A program made the position numbers and the translations under genes. From Canna indica (lineage: Eukaryota > Streptophyta > Magnoliopsida > Zingiberales > Cannaceae), in assembly GCA_034359265.1 (NCBI GenBank), contig CP136891.1, positions 41,656,001 through 41,720,000 on the forward strand: a stretch of DNA of 64,000 nt, in the 5' to 3' direction. Under the pieces are notes generated by a model. The model was not told the origin of the DNA, did no database searches, and saw only the letters and a program-made list of their open reading frames with translations. This document shows, piece by piece, positions 10,514-24,800 of the stretch (within the stretch, counting starts at the first letter, position 1; each line of letters begins with the position of its first letter).

Positions 10514-13500
10514 GTTATTTTTGACAGACTAATGCAAAGAATAACAAGATTTTTCAAACAGAATCTTGAACGAAGCCGACTGATTGAACTTCGGGGTATC
10601 GGCTCGAAACGCCGAGCAATCTGAGTCCCGGGCGACTCCAGAACATTCACTGTGATGGGAGAAGTTGTTAATCGAGTTATTTTTGACAGACTAATGCAAA
10701 GAATAACAAGATTTTTCAAACAGAATCTTGAACGAAGCCGACTGATTGATCTTCGGGGTATCGGCTCGAAACGTCCAGCAATCTGAGTCCCGGGCGACTC
10801 CAGAACATTCACTGTGATGGGAGAAGTTGTTAATCGAGTTATTTTTGACAAACTAATGCAAGGAATAACAAGATTTTTCAAATAGAATCTTGAACGAAGC
10901 CGACTGATTGAACTTCGGGGTATCCGCTCGACATGCCGAGCAATCTGGGTCCCGAGCGACTCTGGAACATTCACTGTGATGGGAGAAGTTGTTAATCAAG
11001 TTATTTTTGACAGACTAATGCAAATAATTGAAAGATTTTTCAATTAAAATCTTGAAGGAAGCCGGCTGATTGAACTTCGGGGTATCATCTCGAAACGCCG
11101 AGCAATCTGAGTCCCGAGCGACTCCAGAACATTCACTGTGATGGGAGAAGTTGTTAATCGAGTTATTTTTGATAGACTAATGCAAAGAATAACAAGTTTT
11201 TTCAAACAGAATCTTGAACGAAGCCGACTGATTGAACTTCGGGGTATCGGCTCGAAACGCCGAGCAATCTGAGTCCCGGGCGACTCCAGAACATTCACTG
11301 TGATGGGAGAAGTTGTTAATCGAGTTATTTTTGACAGACTAATGCAAAGAATAACAAGATTTTTGAAACAGAATCTTGAACGAAGCGGACTGATTTAACT
11401 TCGGGGTATCGGCTCGAAACGCCGAGCAATCTGAGTCCCGAGCGACTCCAGAACATTCACTGTGATGGGAGAAGTTGTTAATCGAGTTATTTTTGACAGA
11501 CTAATGCAAAGAATAACAAGATTTTTCAAACAAAATCTTGGACGAAGCCGACTGATTGAACTTCGGGGTATCGGATCGAAACGTCCAGCAATCTGAGTCC
11601 CGGGCGACTCCAGAACATTCACAGTGATGGGAGAAGTTGTTAATCGAGTTATTTTTGACAGACTAATGCAAAGAATAACAAGATTTTTCAAATAGAATCT
11701 TGAACGAAGCCGATTGATTGAACTTCGGGGTATCGGATCGAAACGCCGAGCAATTTGAGTCCCGAGCGACTCCAGAACATTCACTGTGATGGGAGAAGTT
11801 GTTAATCGAGTTATTTTTGACAAACTAATGCAAAGAATTGGAAGATTTTTCGATTAAAATCTTGATGGAAGCCGGCTGATTGAACTTCGGGGTATCCGCT
11901 CGACACGCCGAGCAATCTGAGTCCCGAGCGACTCCGGAACATTCACTGTGATGGGAGAAGTTGTTAATCGTGTTATTTTTGACAGACTAATGCAAAGAAT
12001 AACAAGATTTTTCAAACAGAATCTTGAACGAAGCCGACTGATTTAACTTCGGGGTATCGGCTCGAAACGCCGAGCAATCTGAGTCCCGGGCGACTCCAGA
12101 ACATTCACTGTGATGGGAGAAGTTGTTAATCGAGTTATTTTTGACAGACTAATGCAAAGAATAACAAGATTTTTCAAACAGAATCTTGAACGAAGCCGAC
12201 TGATTGAACTTCGGGGTATCGGCTCGAAACGCCGAGCAATCTGAGTCCCGGGCGACTCCAGAACATTCACTGTGATGGGAGAAGTTGTTAATCGAGTTAT
12301 TTTTGACAGACTAATGCAAAGAATAACAAGATTTTTCAAACAGAATCTTGAACGAAGCCGACTGATTGATCTTCGGGGTATCGGCTCGAAACGTCCAGCA
12401 ATCTGAGTCCCGGGCGACTCCAGAACATTCACTGTGATGGGAGAAGTTGTTAATCGAGTTATTTTTGACAAACTAATGCAAGGAATAACAAGATTTTTCA
12501 AATAGAATCTTGAACGAAGCCGACTGATTGAACTTCGGGGTATCCGCTCGACATGCCGAGCAATCTGGGTCCCGAGCGACTCTGGAACATTCACTGTGAT
12601 GGGAGAAGTTGTTAATCAAGTTATTTTTGACAGACTAATGCAAATAATTGAAAGATTTTTCAATTAAAATCTTGAAGGAAGCCGGCTGATTGAACTTCGG
12701 GGTATCATCTCGAAACGCCGAGCAATCTGAGTCCCGAGCGACTCCAGAACATTCACTGTGATGGGAGAAGTTGTTAATCGAGTTATTTTTGATAGACTAA
12801 TGCAAAGAATAACAAGTTTTTTCAAACAGAATCTTGAACGAAGCCGACTGATTGAACTTCGGGGTATCGGCTCGAAACGCCGAGCAATCTGAGTCCCGGG
12901 CGACTCCAGAACATTCACTGTGATGGGAGAAGTTGTTAATCGAGTTATTTTTGACAGACTAATGCAAAGAATAACAAGATTTTTGAAACAGAATCTTGAA
13001 CGAAGCGGACTGATTTAACTTCGGGGTATCGGCTCGAAACGCCGAGCAATCTGAGTCCCGAGCGACTCTAGAACATTCACTGTGATGGGAGAAGTTGTTA
13101 ATCGAGTTATTTTTGACAGACTAATGCAAAGAATAACAAGATTTTTCAAACAAAATCTTGGACGAAGCCGACTGATTGAACTTCGGGGTATCGGATCGAA
13201 ACGTCCAGCAATCTGAGTCCCGGGCGACTCCAGAACATTCACAGTGATGGGAGAAGTTGTTAATCGAGTTATTTTTGACAGACTAATGCAAAGAATAACA
13301 AGATTTTTCAAATAGAATCTTGAACGAAGCCGATTGATTGAACTTCGGGGTATCGGATCGAAACGCCGAGCAATTTGAGTCCCGAGCGACTCCAGAACAT
13401 TCACTGTGATGGGAGAAGTTGTTAATCGAGTTATTTTTGACAAACTAATGCAAAGAATTGGAAGATTTTTCGATTAAAATCTTGATGGAAGCCGGCTGAT

Positions 13501-13825
13501 TGAACTTCGGGGTATCCGCTCGACACGCCGAGCAATCTGAGTCCCGAGCGACTCCGGAACATTCACTGTGATGGGAGAAGTTGTTAATCGTGTTATTTTT
13601 GACAGACTAATGCAAAGAATAACAAGATTTTTCAAACAGAATCTTGAACGAAGCCGACTGATTTAACTTCGGGGTATCGGCTCGAAACGCCGAGCAATCT
13701 GAGTCCCGGGCGACTCCAGAACATTCACTGTGATGGGAGAAGTTGTTAATCGAGTTATTTTTGACAGACTAATGCAAAGAATAACAAGATTTTTCAAACA
13801 GAATCTTGAACGAAGCCGACTGATT
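10514..13825. repeat. 1620-bp (10-monomer) tandem duplication
   Basis: Bases 10514-12205 match 12134-13825 at a shift of 1620 with one difference that I found (C near 11449, T near 13069). The match is longer than the shift, so this is a true tandem duplication. It carries shared rare variants such as ATTCACAGTG, GACAAACTAATG and TCTTGATGG. Confidence 0.9.
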
Positions 13826-15985
13826 TAACTTCGGGGTATCAGATCGAAACGCCGAGCAATCTGAGTCCCGAGCGACTCCAGAACATTCACTGTGATGGGA
13901 GAAGTTGTTAATCGAGTTATTTTTGACAGACTAATGCAAAGAATTGGAAGATTTTTCGATTAAAATCTTGAAGGAAGCCGGCTGATTGAACTTCGGGGTA
14001 TCCGCTCGACACGCCGAGCAATCTGGGTCCCGAGCGACTCTGGAACATTCACTGTGATGGGAGAAGTTGTTAATCGAGTTATTTTTGACAGACTAATGCA
14101 AATAATTGAAAGATTTTTCGATTAAAATCTTGAAGGAAGCCGGCTGATTGAACTTCGGGGTATCGGCTCGAAACGCCGAGCAATCTGAGTCCCGAGCGAC
14201 TCCAGAACATTCACTGTGATGGGAGAAGTTGTTAATCGAGTTATTTTTGACAGACTAATGCAAAGAATAACAAGATTTTTCAAACAGAATCTTGAACGAA
14301 GCCGACTGATTTAACTTCGGGGTATCGGCTCGAAACGCCGAGCAATCTGAGTCCCGAGCGACTCCAGAACATTCACTGTGATGGGAGAAGTTGTTAATCG
14401 AGTTATTTTTGACAGACTAATGCAAAGAATAACAAGATTTTTCAAACAGAATCTTGGACGAAGCCGACTGATTGAACTTCGGGGTATCGGCTCCAAACGT
14501 CCAGCAATCTGAGTCTCGGGCGACTCCAGAACATTCACTGTGATGGGAGAAGTTGTTAATCGAGTTATTTTTGACAGACTAATGCAAAGAATTGGAAGAT
14601 TTTTCGATTAAAATCTTGAAGGAAGCCGGCTGATTGAACTTCGGGGTATCCGCTCGACACGCCGAGCAATCTGAGTCCCGAGCGACTCCGGAACATTCAC
14701 TGTTATGGGACAAGTTGTTAATCGTGTTATTTTTGACAGACTAATGCAAAGAATAACAAGATTTTTCAAACAGAATCTTGAACGAAGCCGACTGATTGAA
14801 CTTCGGGGTATCGGCTCGAAACGCCGAGCAATCTGGGTCCCGAGCGACTCCAGAACATTCACTGTGATGGGAGAAGTTGTTAATCGAGTTATTTTTGACA
14901 GACTAATGCAAAGAATTGGAAGATTTTTCGATTAAAATCTTGAAGGAAGCCGGCTGATTGAACTTCGGGGTATCCGCTCGACACGCCTAGCAATCTGGGT
15001 CCCGAGCGACTCTGGAACATTCACTGTGATGGGAGAAGTTGTTAATCGAGTTATTTTTGACAGACTAATGCAAAGAATAACAAGATTTTTCAAACAGAAT
15101 CTTGAACGAAGCCGACTGATTGAACTTCGGGGTATCGGCTCGAAACGCCGAGCAATCTGAGTCCCGAGCGACTCCAGAACATTCACTGTGATGGGAGAAG
15201 TTGTTAATCGAGTTATTTTTGACAGACTAATGCAAAGAATTGGAAGATTTTTCGATTAAAATCTTGAAGGAAGCCGACTGATTGAACTTCGGGGTATCCG
15301 CTCGACACGCCGAGCAATCTGGGTCCCGAGCGACTCTGGAACATTCACTGTGATGGGAGAAGTTGTTAATCGAGTTATTTTTGACAGACTAATGCAAATA
15401 ATTGAAAGATTTTTCGATTAAAATCTTGAAGGAAGCCGGCTGATTGAACTTCGGGGTATCGGCTCGAAACGCCGAGCAATCTGAGTCCCGAGCGACTCCA
15501 GAACATTCACTGTGATGGGAGAAGTTGTTAATCGAGTTATTTTTGACAGACTAATGCAAAGAATAACAAGATTTTTCAAACAGAATCTTGAACGAAGCCG
15601 ACTGATTGAACTTCGGGGTATCGGCTCGAAACGCCGAGCAATCTGAGTCCCGGGCGACTCCAGAACATTCACTGTGATGGGAGAAGTTGTTAATCGAGTT
15701 ATTTTTGACAGACTCATGCAAAGAATAACAAGATTTTTCAAACAGAATCTTGAACGAAGCCGACTGATTGATCTTCGGGGTATCGGCTCGAAACGTCCAG
15801 CAATCTGAGTCCCGGGCGACTCCAGAACATTCACTGTGATGGGAGAAGTTTTTAATCGAGTTATTTTTGACAGACTAATGCAAGGAATAACAAGATTTTT
15901 CAAATAGAATCTTGAACGAAGCCGACTGATTGAACTTCGGGGTATCAGATCGAAACGCCGAGCAATCTGAGTCCCGAGCGACTCT

Positions 15986-18075
15986 AGAACATTCACTGTG
16001 ATGGGAGAAGTTGTTAATCGAGTTATTTTTGACAGACTAATGCAAAGAATTGGAAGATTTTTCGATTAAAATCTTGAAGGAAGCCGGCTGATTGAACTTC
16101 GGGGTATCCGCTCGACACGCCGAGCAATCTGGGTCCCGAGCGACTCTGGAACATTCACTGTGATGGGAGAAGTTGTTAATCAAGTTATTTTTGACAGACT
16201 AATGCAAATAATTGAAAGATTTTTCAATTAAAATCTTGAAGGAAGCCGGCTGATTGAACTTCGGGGTATCATCTCGAAACGCCGAGCAATCTGAGTCCCG
16301 AGCGACTCCAGAACATTCACTGTGATGGGAGAAGTTGTTAATCGAGTTATTTTTGATAGACTAATGCAAAGAATAACAAGTTTTTTCAAACAGAATCTTG
16401 AACGAAGCCGACTGATTGAACTTTGGGGTATCGGCTCGAAACGCCGAGCAATCTGAGTCCCGGGCGACTCCAGAACATTCACTGTGATGGGAGAAGTTGT
16501 TAATCGAGTTATTTTTGACAGACTAATGCAAAGAATAACAAGATTTTTGAAACAGAATCTTGAACGAAGCGGACTGATTTAACTTCGGGGTATCGGCTCG
16601 AAACGCCGAGCAATCTGAGTCCCGAGCGACTCCAGAACATTCACTGTGATGGGAGAAGTTGTTAATCGAGTTATTTTTGACAGACTAATGCAAAGAATAA
16701 CAAGATTTTTCAAACAGAATCTTGGACGAAGCCGACTGATTGAACTTCGGGGTATCGGATCGAAACGTCCAGCAATCTGAGTCCCGGGCGACTCCAGAAC
16801 ATTCACTGTGATGGGAGAAGTTGTTAATCGAGTTATTTTTGACAGACTAATGCAAAGAATAACAAGATTTTTCAAATAGAATCTTGAACGAAGTCGATTG
16901 ATTGAACTTCGGGGTATCGGATCGAAACGCCGAGCAATTTGAGTCCCGAGCGACTCCAGAACATTCACTGTGATGGGAGAAGTTGTTAATCGAGTTATTT
17001 TTGACAGACTAATGCAAAGAATTGGAAGATTTTTCGATTAAAATCTTGAAGGAAGCCGGCTGATTGAACTTCGGGGTATCCGCTCGACACGCCGAGCAAT
17101 CTGGGTCCCGAGCGACTCTGGAACATTCACTGTGATGGGAGAAGTTGTTAATCAAGTTATTTTTGACAGACTAATGCAAATAATTGAAAGATTTTTCAAT
17201 TAAAATCTTGAAGGAAGCCGGCTGATTGAACTTCGGGGTATCATCTCGAAACGCCGAGCAATCTGAGTCCCGAGCGACTCCAGAACATTCACTGTGATGG
17301 GAGAAGTTGTTAATCGAGTTATTTTTGATAGACTAATGCAAAGAATAACAAGTTTTTTCAAACAGAATCTTGAACGAAGCCGACTGATTGAACTTTGGGG
17401 TATCGGCTCGAAACGCCGAGCAATCTGAGTCCCGGGCGACTCCAGAACATTCACTGTGATGGGAGAAGTTGTTAATCGAGTTATTTTTGACAGACTAATG
17501 CAAAGAATAACAAGATTTTTGAAACAGAATCTTGAACGAAGCGGACTGATTTAACTTCGGGGTATCGGCTCGAAACGCCGAGCAATCTGAGTCCCGAGCG
17601 ACTCCAGAACATTCACTGTGATGGGAGAATGTGTTAATCGAGTTATTTTTGACAGACTAATGCAAAGAATAACAAGATTTTTCAAACAGAATCTTGGACG
17701 AAGCCGACTGATTGAACTTCGGGGTATCGGATCGAAACGTCCAGCAATCTGAGTCCCGGGCGACTCCAGAACATTCACTGTGATGGGAGAAGTTGTTAAT
17801 CGAGTTATTTTTGACAGACTAATGCAAAGAATAACAAGATTTTTCAAATAGAATCTTGAACGAAGTCGATTGATTGAACTTCGTGGTATCGGATCGAAAC
17901 GCCGAGCAATTTGAGTCCCGAGCGACTCCAGAACATTCACTGTGATGGGAGAAGTTGTTAATCGAGTTATTTTTGACAGACTAATGCAAAGAATTGGAAG
18001 ATTTTTCGATTAAAATCTTGAAGGAAGCCGGCTGATTGAACTTCGGGGTATCCGCTCGACACGCCGAGCAATCTG
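15986..18075. repeat. 972-bp (6-monomer) tandem duplication
   Basis: Bases 15986-17103 match 16958-18075 at a shift of 972 with three differences that I found: two next to each other (AGAATGTGTT near 17629 against AGAAGTTGTT) and one at 17884 (CGTGG against CGGGG). The rare CTTTGGGG variant is shared at 16421 and 17393. Confidence 0.85.
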
Positions 18076-18899
18076 AGTCCCGAGCGACTCCGGAACATTC
18101 ACTGTGATGGGAGAAGTTGTTAATCGTGTTATTTTTGACAGACTAATGCAAAGAATAACAAGATTTTTCAAACAGAATCTTGAACGAAGCCGACTGATTG
18201 AACTTCGGGGTATCGGCTCGAAACGCCGAGCAATCTGAGTCCCGGGCGACTCCAGAACATTCACTGTGATGGGAGAAGTTGTTAATCGTGTTATTTTTGA
18301 CAGACTAATGCAAAGAATAACAAGATTTTTCAAACAGAATCTTGAACGAAGCCGACTGATTTAACTTCGGGGTATCAGATCGAAACGCCGAGCAATCTGA
18401 GTCCCGAGCGACTCCAGAACATTCACTGTGATGGGAGAAGTTGTTAATCGAGTTATTTTTGACAGACTAATGCAAAGAATTGGAAGATTTTTCGATTAAA
18501 ATCTTGAAGGAAGCCGGCTGATTGAACTTCGGGGTATCCGCTCGACACGCCGAGCAATCTGGGTCCCGAGCGACTCTGGAACATTCACTGTGATGGGAGA
18601 AGTTGTTAATCGAGTTATTTTTGACAGACTAATGCAAATAATTGAAAGATTTTTCGATTAAAATCTTGAAGGAAGCCGGCTGATTGAACTTCGGGGTATC
18701 GGCTCGAAACGCCGAGCAATCTGAGTCCCGAGCGACTCCAGAACATTCACTGTGATGGGAGAAGTTGTTAATCGAGTTATTTTTGACAGACTAATGCAAA
18801 TAATTGAAAGATTTTTCGATTAAAATCTTGAAGGAAGCCGGCTGATTGAACTTCGGGGTATCGGCTCGAAACGCCGAGCAATCTGAGTCCCGAGCGACT

Positions 18900-21800
18900 C
18901 CAGAACATTCACTGTGATGGGTGAAGTTGTTAATCGAGTTATTTTTGACAGACTAATGCAAAGAATAACAAGATTTTTCAAACAGAATCTTGAACGAAGC
19001 CGACTGATTTAACTTCGGGGTATCGGCTCGAAACGCCGAGCAATCTGAGTCCCGAGCGACTCCAGAACATTCACTGTGATGGGAGAAGTTGTTAATCGAG
19101 TTATTTTTGACAGACTAATGCAAAGAATAACAAGATTTTTCAAACAGAATCTTGGACGAAGCCGACTGATTGAACTTCAGGGTATCGGATCGAAACGTCC
19201 AGCAATCTGAGTCCCAGGCGACTCCAGAACATTCACTGTGATGGGAGAAGTTGTTAATAGAGTTATTTTTGACAGACTAATGCAAAGAATAACAAGATTT
19301 TTCAAACAGAATCTTGAACGAAGCCGACTGATTGAACTTCGGGGTATCGGCTCGAAACGCCGAACAATCTGAGTCCCGGGCGACTCCAGAACATTCACTG
19401 TGATGGGAGAAGTTGTTAATCGAGTTATTTTTGACAGACTAATGCAAAGAATAACAAGATTTTTCAAACAGAATCTTGGACGAAGCCGACTGATTGAACT
19501 TCAGGGTATCGGATCGAAACGTCCAGCAATCTGAGTCCCGGGCGACTCCAGAACATTCACTGTGATGGGAGAAGTTGTTAATCGAGTTATTTTTGACAGA
19601 CTAATGCAAAGAATAACAAGATTTTTCAAATAGAATCTTGAACGAAGCCGACTGATTGAACTTCGGGGTATCAGATCGAAACGCCGAGCAATCTGAGTCC
19701 CGAGCGACTCCAGAACATTCACTGTGATGGGAGAAGTTGTTAATCGAGTTATTTTTGACAGACTAATGCAAAGAATTGGAAGATTTTTCGATTAAAATCT
19801 TGAAGGAAGCCGGCTGATTGAACTTCGGGGTATCCGCTCGACACGCCGAGCAATCTGGGTCCCGAGCGACTCTGGAACATTCACTGTGATGGGAGAAGTT
19901 GTTAATCGAGTTATTTTTGACAGACTAATGCAAATAATTGAAAGATTTTTCGATTAAAATCTTGAAGGAAGCCGGCTGATTGAACTTCGGGGTATCGGCT
20001 CGAAACGCCGAGCAATCTGAGTCCCGAGCGACTCCAGAACATTCACTGTGATGGGAGAAGTTGTTAATCGAGTTATTTTTGACAGACTAATGCAAAGAAT
20101 AACAAGATTTTTCAAACAGAATCTTGAACGAAGCCGACTGATTTAACTTCGGGGTATCGGCTCGAAACGCCGAGCAATCTGAGTCCCGAGCGACTCCAGA
20201 ACATTCACTGTGATGGGAGAAGTTGTTAATCGAGTTATTTTTGACAGACTAATGCAAAGAATAACAAGATTTTTCAAACAGAATCTTGGACGAAGCCGAC
20301 TGATTGAACTTCGGGGTATCGGATCGAAACGTCCAGCAATCTGAGTCCCGGGCGACTCCAGAACATTCACAGTGATGGGAGAAGTTGTTAATCGAGTTAT
20401 TTTTGACAGACTAATGCAAAGAATAACAAGATTTTTCAAATAGAATCTTGAACGAAGCCGATTGATTGAACTTCGGGGTATCGGATCGAAACGCCGAGCA
20501 ATTTGAGTCCCGAGCGACTCCAGAACATTCACTGTGATGGGAGAAGTTGTTAATCGAGTTATTTTTGACAGACTAATGCAAAGAATTGGAAGATTTTTCG
20601 ATTAAAATCTTGATGGAAGCCGGCTGATTGAACTTCGGGGTATCGGCTCGAAACGCCGAACAATCTGAGTCCCGGGCGACTCCAGAACATTCACTGTGAT
20701 GGGAGAAGTTGTTAATCGAGTTATTTTTGACAGACTAATGCAAAGAATAACAAGATTTTTCAAACAGAATCTTGGACGAAGCCGACTGATTGAACTTCAG
20801 GGTATCGGATCGAAACGTCCAGCAATCTGAGTCCCGGGCGACTCCAGAACATTCACTGTGATGGGAGAAGTTGTTAATCGAGTTATTTTTGACAGACTAA
20901 TGCAAAGAATAACAAGATTTTTCAAATAGAATCTTGAACGAAGCCGACTGATTGAACTTCGGGGTATCAGATCGAAACGCCGAGCAATCTGAGTCCCGAG
21001 CGACTCCAGAACATTCACTGTGATGGGAGAAGTTGTTAATCGAGTTATTTTTGACAGACTAATGCAAAGAATTGGAAGATTTTTCGATTAAAATCTTGAA
21101 GGAAGCCGGCTGATTGAACTTCGGGGTATCCGCTCGACACGCCGAGCAATCTGGGTCCCGAGCGACTCTGGAACATTCACTGTGATGGGAGAAGTTGTTA
21201 ATCGAGTTATTTTTGACAGACTAATGCAAATAATTGAAAGATTTTTCGATTAAAATCTTGAAGGAAGCCGGCTGATTGAACTTCGGGGTATCGGCTCGAA
21301 ACGCCGAGCAATCTGAGTCCCGAGCGACTCCAGAACATTCACTGTGATGGGAGAAGTTGTTAATCGAGTTATTTTTGACAGACTAATGCAAAGAATAACA
21401 AGATTTTTCAAACAGAATCTTGAACGAAGCCGACTGATTTAACTTCGGGGTATCGGCTCGAAACGCCGAGCAATCTGAGTCCCGAGCGACTCCAGAACAT
21501 TCACTGTGATGGGAGAAGTTGTTAATCGAGTTATTTTTGACAGACTAATGCAAAGAATAACAAGATTTTTCAAACAGAATCTTGGACGAAGCCGACTGAT
21601 TGAACTTCGGGGTATCGGATCGAAACGTCCAGCAATCTGAGTCCCGGGCGACTCCAGAACATTCACAGTGATGGGAGAAGTTGTTAATCGAGTTATTTTT
21701 GACAGACTAATGCAAAGAATAACAAGATTTTTCAAATAGAATCTTGAACGAAGCCGATTGATTGAACTTCGGGGTATCGGATCGAAACGCCGAGCAATTT

Positions 21801-24800
21801 GAGTCCCGAGCGACTCCAGAACATTCACTGTGATGGGAGAAGTTGTTAATCGAGTTATTTTTGACAGACTAATGCAAAGAATTGGAAGATTTTTCGATTA
21901 AAATCTTGATGGAAGCCGGCTGATTGAACTTCGGGGTATCCGCTCGACACGCCGAGCAATCTGAGTCCCGAGCGACTCTGGAACATTCACTGTGATGGGA
22001 GAAGTTGTTAATCGAGTTAGTTTTGACAGACTAATGCAAATAATTGAAACATTTTTCGATTAAAATCTTGAAGGAAGCCGGCTGATTGAACTTCGGGGTA
22101 TCGGCTCGAAACGCCGAGCAATCTGAGTCCCGAGCGACTCCAGAACATTCACTGTGATGGGAGAAGTTGTTAATCGAGTTATTTTTGACAGACTAATTCA
22201 AAGAATAACAAGATTTTTCAAACAGAATCTTGGACGAAGCCGACTGATTGAACTTCGGGGTATCGGATCGAAACGTCCAGCAATCTGAGTCCCGGGCGAC
22301 TCCAGAACATTCACTGTGATGGGAGAAGTTGTTAATAGAGTTATTTTTGACAGACTAATGCAAAGAATAACAAGATTTTTCAAACAGAATCTTGAACGAA
22401 GCCGACTGATTGAACTTCGGGGTATTGGCTCGAAACGTCCAGCAATCTGAGTCCCGGGCGACTCCAGAACATTCACTGTGATGGGAGAAGTTGTTAATCG
22501 AGTTATTTTTGACAGACTAATGCAAAGAATAACAAGATTTTTCAAATAGAATCTTGAACGAAGCCGACTGATTGAACTTCGGGGTATCAGATCGAAACGC
22601 CGAGCAATCTGAGTCCCGAGCGACTCCAGAACATTCACTGTGATGGGAGAAGTTGTTAATCGAGTTATTTTTGACAGACTAATGCAAAGAATTGGAAGAT
22701 TTTTTGATTAAAATCTTGAAGGAAGCCGGCTGATTGAACTTCGGGGTATCCGCTCGACACGCCGAGCAATCTGGGTCCCGAGCGACTCTGGAACATTCAC
22801 TGTGATGGGAGAAGTTGTTAATCGAGTTATTTTTGACAGACTAATGCAAATAATTGAAAGATTTTTCGATTAAAATCTTGAAGGAAGCCGGCTGATTGAA
22901 CTTCGGGGTATCGGCTCGAAACGCCGAGCAATCTGAGTCCCGAGCGACTCCAGAACATTCACTGTGATGGGAGAAGTTGTTAATCGAGTTATTTTTGACA
23001 GACTAATGCAAAGAATAACAAGATTTTTCAAACAGAATCTTGAACAAAGCCGACTGATTTAACTTCGGGGTATCGGCTCGAAACGCCGAGCAATCTGAGT
23101 CCCGAGCGACTCCAGAACATTCACTGTGATGGGAGAAGTTGTTAATCGAGTTATTTTTGACAGACTAATGCAAAGAATAACAAGATTTTTCAAACAGAAT
23201 CTTGGACGAAGCCGACTGATTGAACTTCGGGGTATCGGATCGAAACGTCCAGCAATCTGAGTCCCGGGCGACTCCAGAACATTCACTGTGATGGGAGAAG
23301 TTGTTAATCGAGTTATTTTTGACAGACTAATGCAAAGAATAACAAGATTTTTCAAATAGAATCTTGAACGAAGTCGATTGATTGAACTTCGGGGTATCGG
23401 ATCGAAACGCCGAGCAATTTGAGTCCCGAGCGACTCCAGAACATTCACTGTGATGGGAGAAGTTGTTAATCGAGTTATTTTTGACAGACTAATGCAAAGA
23501 ATTGGAAGATTTTTCGATTAAAATCTTGAAGGAAGCCGGCTGATTGAACTTCGGGGTATCCGCTCGACACGCCGAGCAATCTGAGTCCCGAGCGACTCCG
23601 GAACATTCACTGTGATGGGAGAAGTTGTTAATCGTGTTATTTTTGACAGACTAATGCAAAGAATAACAAGATTTTTCAAACAGAATCTTGAACGAAGCCG
23701 ACTGATTGAACTTCGGGGTATCGGCTCGAAACGCCGAACAATCTGAGTCCCGGGCGACTCCAGAACATTCACTGTGATGGGAGAAGTTGTTAATCGAGTT
23801 ATTTTTGACAGACTAATGCAAAGAATAACAAGATTTTTCAAACAGAATCTTGGACGAAGCCGACTGATTGAACTTCGGGGTATCGGATCGAAACGTCCAG
23901 CAATCTGAGTCCCGGGCGACTCCAGAACATTCACTGTGATGGGAGAAGTTGTTAATCGAGTTATTTTTGACAGACTAATGCAAAGAATAACAAGATTTTT
24001 CAAATAGAATCTTGAACGAAGTCGATTGATTGAACTTCGGGGTATCGGATCGAAACGCCGAGCAATTTGAGTCCCGAGCGACTCCAGAACATTCACTGTG
24101 ATGGGAGAAGTTGTTAATCGAGTTATTTTTGACAGACTAATGCAAAGAATTGGAAGATTTTTCGATTAAAATCCTGAAGGAAGCCGGCTGATTGAACTTC
24201 GGGGTATCCGCTCGACACGCCGAGCAATCTGAGTCCCGAGCGACTCCGGAACATTCACTGTGATGGGAGAAGTTGTTAATCGTGTTATTTTTGACAGACT
24301 AATGCAAAGAATAACAAGATTTTTCAAACAGAATCTTGAACGAAGCCGACTGATTGAACTTCGGGGTATCGGCTCGAAACGCCGAACAATCTGAGTCCCG
24401 GGCGACTCCAGAACATTCACTGTGATGGGAGAAGTTGTTAATCGAGTTATTTTTGACAGACTAATGCAAAGAATAACAAGATTTTTCAAACAGAATCTTG
24501 AACGAAGCCGACTGATTGAACTTCGGGGTATTGGCTCGAAACGTCCAGCAATCTGAGTCCCGGGCGACTCCAGAACATTCACTGTGATGGGAGAAGTTGT
24601 TAATCGAGTTATTTTTGACAGACTAATGCAAAGAATAACAAGATTTTTCAAATAGAATCTTGAACGAAGCCGACTGATTGAACTTCGGGGTATCAGATCG
24701 AAACGCCGAGCAATCTGAGTCCCGAGCGACTCCAGAACATTCACTGTGATGGGAGAAGTTGTTAATCAAGTTATTTTTGACAGACTAATGCAAAGAATTG

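Noticed and set aside
14705..14935. A 76-codon plus-strand open frame
   Set aside because: The plus frame normally has one TGA per monomer in ATCTGAGTC; here an ATCTGGGTC variant removes it. It is chance read-through of satellite.
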